From contig NZ_SULM01000012.1 of assembly GCF_005250615.1 (NCBI RefSeq), positions 124,001-188,000 of the forward strand: 64,000 nucleotides of DNA, in the 5' to 3' direction. Under the pieces are notes generated by a model that was given only the letters and a program-made list of their open reading frames with translations, ran no database searches and was not told where the DNA came from. Both the position numbers and the translations under genes were made by a program. Positions 61,596 to 64,000 of the stretch are shown here, one piece after another. This DNA comes from Pseudomonas rhizoryzae (lineage in GTDB: Bacteria; Pseudomonadota; Gammaproteobacteria; Pseudomonadales; Pseudomonadaceae). Position 1 is the stretch's first letter, and each line of letters opens with the position of its first letter.

Positions 61596-63020
61596 CTAGC
61601 GGGCGATGTCCTCCAGTGCCCGGTTACGGGTGCGCGGACCGAACAGGGCGATGGTCAACACCACGATCAGCATGCTGGCGACGATGAAGGCCAGCACGCC
61701 GGGCGTACCCAGGTGCTCCAGCAGGGTGCCGATGAGCAGGCTGCTGAAGACCGTGGACAGGCGGCTGAAGGAATAGCAGAACCCCACCGCCCGAGCGCGG
61801 ATGGCGGTGGGAAACAGCTCGGCCTGGTAGGAGTGGAAGGCGAAGGTCAGCCAGGCGTTGCAGAAGGTGATGGCCACGCCACAGAGAATCAACCCTACCG
61901 CGCCCTGTTGCAGGGCGAAGAGGCTACCGAACGCCACGGTACCCAGGGCGGCACCGACGATCTGCCACTTGTTCTCGAAGCTATTGGCCACGCGCACGAA
62001 CAGCAGCGAGCCCAGCGGATAGGCGAGGGTGATGACGAAGGCATAGCCCAGGCTGTGGGTCAGGCTCACGCCCTGCCCGGAAAGTAGTGCCGGTAGCCAG
62101 TTGCCGAAGCCGAAGAAGCCGATGGCCTGGAACAGGTTGAAGACGATCAGCATCAGCACTCGTCGCCGATAGGGCGGTTGCCAGAGCGCGGCGAAGCCAG
62201 CGTTCACCGGGCGCTCCGGCGGGGCTTCCGCGGGCGCTGGCAGGGGCTGGCCACGGTCGGCGCGGCAGGCCGCTTCCAGGCGTTCCACGCCCTGCTCGGC
62301 TTCGTCCAGCCGTCCCTGTTGCGCCAACCAGCGCGGCGACTCGGGCAGGCGCTGGCGGAGCTACCAGATGAACAGCGCGAACAGGGCGCTGGACAGCACC
62401 ACCCAGCGCCAACCGGAAACGCCCAGCGGCGCCTGGGGCACCAGCCACCAGGACATCAGCGCCACGGCTGGAACCGACAGGAACTGGATGAAGAAGGCGA
62501 AGGCGAAGGCCGAGGTGCGCATGCCCTTGGGTACCAGTTCCGACAGGTAGGCATCGATGGTGACCAGCTCCAGACCCAGGCCGATGCCCACCACGAATCT
62601 CAGGGCGATCAGCCCCAGGGCGGTGCTCTGCAGCCCCATGGCCAGGGTCGCCAGGGTGTAGCCGATCAGCGCCCAGGTAAAGATTGCCCGACGTCCATAG
62701 CGGTCGGCGATGGGACTGAGCAGGCTGGCACCGACGAACAGGCCGAGGAAGGTGGCCGCGGCGAAGGCGGCCTGGTCGGAGACGCCGAAGACACCGGCTG
62801 CGCCGGTGTGGAATACGCCGTCGCGCAAGAGTCCGGGGCTGATGTAGGCGGTCTGGAAGAGGTCGTAGAGTTCGAAGAAGCCGCCGATGGACAGTAGCGC
62901 CACCAGTCGCCACAGGCTGCGGGTGGCCGGCAGGCGATCGAGGCGTGCCGATAGGGCGGCAGCGCGCTGGGAGGCGGGCAGGGCGGTGGTGCTGGCTGAC
63001 GTTGGCTGAGCGGAGGTCAT
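61596..63020 (-). pseudogene. MFS transporter gene with in-frame amber stop
   Basis: Read leftward from ATG 63020, a typical MFS transporter of about 474 residues (membrane helices beginning LWRLVALLSIGGFFELYDLF, loop motif SPIADRYGRRAIF) is interrupted at codon 220 by TAG (62361-62363). The same frame resumes directly with LRQRLPESPRWLAQQGRLDE and continues through six further membrane helices to the stop at 61596. No frameshift is present, only one stop, and the break falls in the central loop. It may be a recent nonsense mutation, a natural readthrough site, or a sequencing error. The substrate family looks like sugar/aromatic-acid/metabolite permeases. Confidence 0.85.
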
Positions 63021-63159
63021 GGGCGGCTATCCGGAGAACGGTCGCCCTACAGCTTAAGGTTCGAAGGCGGCTAGGTGTTGCCAAATGTTTCCTAGTCTTC
63101 GCCGCCGTTTGGCAGGATCCAGCGCCTATGGAGGTTTTCCTGGGGCTTTCTTGCGCAGG

Positions 63160-64000
63160 TCAGGGCACCAGCGCCAACGCCGTGCGCAGGTCGATCACCA
63201 GCACATCCAGATAGCCGCCCTGCAAGGCGCCACGGATGGCGTTGACCTTGCGCAGGCCGCCGGCGAGACCGACGACACGGTCGATCTTGAGCAGTTGTGG
63301 CAGGTCCACCGCGACCACGGTCTCTTCGCTCTCGTCCAGCACCGGGCGGCCCTGGGCGTCGAAGTACCTCAGGCAGATATCGCCCACCGCGCCACGAGCG
63401 GCGAGCACCTCGAGCATGGCCTCGCCGTGGTAGTTGCCGCTGTTGCGCAACAGCTGGGAGGGTTCCAGCTCGCCGATGCCGACCAGGGCCACGGTCAGCC
63501 GGGCGAAGCGCTCGGTGACTTCGCGTACCTCGTCCAGCTGCAGGATGCGCTGGCGACTCTCCGGCGATTGCTCGATGCTCTGTGACGGCAGCAGATAGGC
63601 CGGGCAGCCGAGCAGGTTGGCCAGTTGCTGGGTCAGCAGGGTGGCCTCGAAGGCCCCCTTGTTGCCGACGCCGCCGAGCAGCTGCACCACTTCGGTCGCG
63701 CCCTGGCGACTGCTGCCCCGGTGCATGTGGCCGACCATGGCGCGGATGGTGGAGCTCCAGGAGGAGATACCGATGTGGTCGCGCTCGGTGACGCTGGTTT
63801 CCAGGTAGTGGGCGGCGGCCGAGCCGATGGCCTGCTTGATGGCTTCTTCGTCGTCGCCGGTGGGCTCCACCACGATGGCCTGGCGAATGCCGTAGCGCTG
63901 CTGCAACTGGCGCTCCAGCTCCAGGTGGAAATTGCGTGGCCGCTGTACCGAGATGCGCACGATCCCTTCCTTGAGCGCCCGGCTCAGGGCGCGGCTGACG
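63160..64000 (-). CDS. SorC-family transcriptional regulator, N-terminus outside window
   Basis: The C-terminal sugar-binding part of a SorC/DeoR-type regulator (about 266 residues from position 63960, frame still open to the edge). It has LLGGVGNKGAFEATLLTQQL, VALVGIGELEPSQLLRNSG and a final LKIDRVVGLAGGLRKVNAIR, the SorC effector blocks. The helix-turn-helix lies beyond 64000; the last visible residues read SRALSRALKEGI just before VRISVQRP. It probably controls the adjacent MFS gene, but the ligand is unknown. Confidence 0.85.
   Translation of the reverse strand, partial: VSRALSRALKEGIVRISVQRPRNFHLELERQLQQRYGIRQAIVVEPTGDDEEAIKQAIGSAAAHYLETSVTERDHIGISSWSSTIRAMVGHMHRGSSRQGATEVVQLLGGVGNKGAFEATLLTQQLANLLGCPAYLLPSQSIEQSPESRQRILQLDEVREVTERFARLTVALVGIGELEPSQLLRNSGNYHGEAMLEVLAARGAVGDICLRYFDAQGRPVLDESEETVVAVDLPQLLKIDRVVGLAGGLRKVNAIRGALQGGYLDVLVIDLRTALALVP

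Overview
The window is a GC-rich gammaproteobacterial chromosome segment, almost certainly from Pseudomonas. The order glyS-glyQ-tag-lipid A acyltransferase-PilZ-TPR-rsmB-fmt-def-LysM-dprA-tsaC-qor-hemF-aroE is the oriC-proximal order I know from P. aeruginosa (about PA0008-PA0025). It is followed by a gamma-carbonic anhydrase/prlC/zinc-ribbon block (PA0066-PA0068-like) and by trpI/trpBA. The species is not determined; the arrangement differs enough from P. aeruginosa to suggest another lineage (inference).

Layout. 1-17.6 kb is housekeeping: glycyl-tRNA synthetase, DNA repair (tag), lipid A acylation, formyl-Met and deformylase functions (fmt, def), rRNA methylation (rsmB), DNA uptake (dprA), t6A synthesis (tsaC), haem (hemF) and aromatic (aroE) biosynthesis. 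A large PAS-rich hybrid histidine kinase sits between tsaC and qor. 17.9-23.6 kb carries a gamma-carbonic anhydrase, oligopeptidase A, a small zinc-ribbon protein, a CigR-like protein, a periplasmic lactonase and a VOC protein. 23.7-31.4 kb is a choline-sulfate region: two chemoreceptors, a decayed chemoreceptor relic, a LysR regulator, choline sulfatase betC and a choline-binding protein choX. 31.4-34.2 kb is a nitric-oxide response pair (NorR/Hmp, divergent, with three NorR-type sites between them). 34.2-38.3 kb has small stress proteins (DUF1161, dodecin, DUF883) and trpI/trpBA. A 0.7-kb non-coding stretch after trpA is rich in DnaA-box-like sequences.

39-46.4 kb holds a DUF2141 protein, a HAD phosphatase, two more chemoreceptors in tandem, and the divergent gbcA/gbcB glycine-betaine demethylase genes. 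With betC and choX they outline a route from choline sulfate through choline and betaine to dimethylglycine; the choline-oxidising enzymes are not in the window. 46.9-52.4 kb is a tightly overlapping six-gene operon resembling a stressosome (RsbR, RsbS, RsbT) coupled to a SpoIIE-type phosphatase and to two unusual histidine kinase/receiver proteins, with no sigma factor. 52.5-55.5 kb holds a PepSY protein and a divergent CHAD / polyphosphate:AMP phosphotransferase pair that shares a Pho-box-like sequence. 55.9-64 kb has a cold-shock protein, a three-domain LplT-PlsC-acyl-ACP synthetase fusion, a fifth chemoreceptor with a sigma-28-like promoter, an MFS transporter gene interrupted by an in-frame amber codon, and a SorC-type regulator cut by the window edge.

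No tRNA, rRNA, CRISPR array or complete insertion sequence was seen. Intergenic spaces hold several dispersed repeat families. All reading was by eye; gene names rest on recognised motifs, lengths and gene order, not on a database search.
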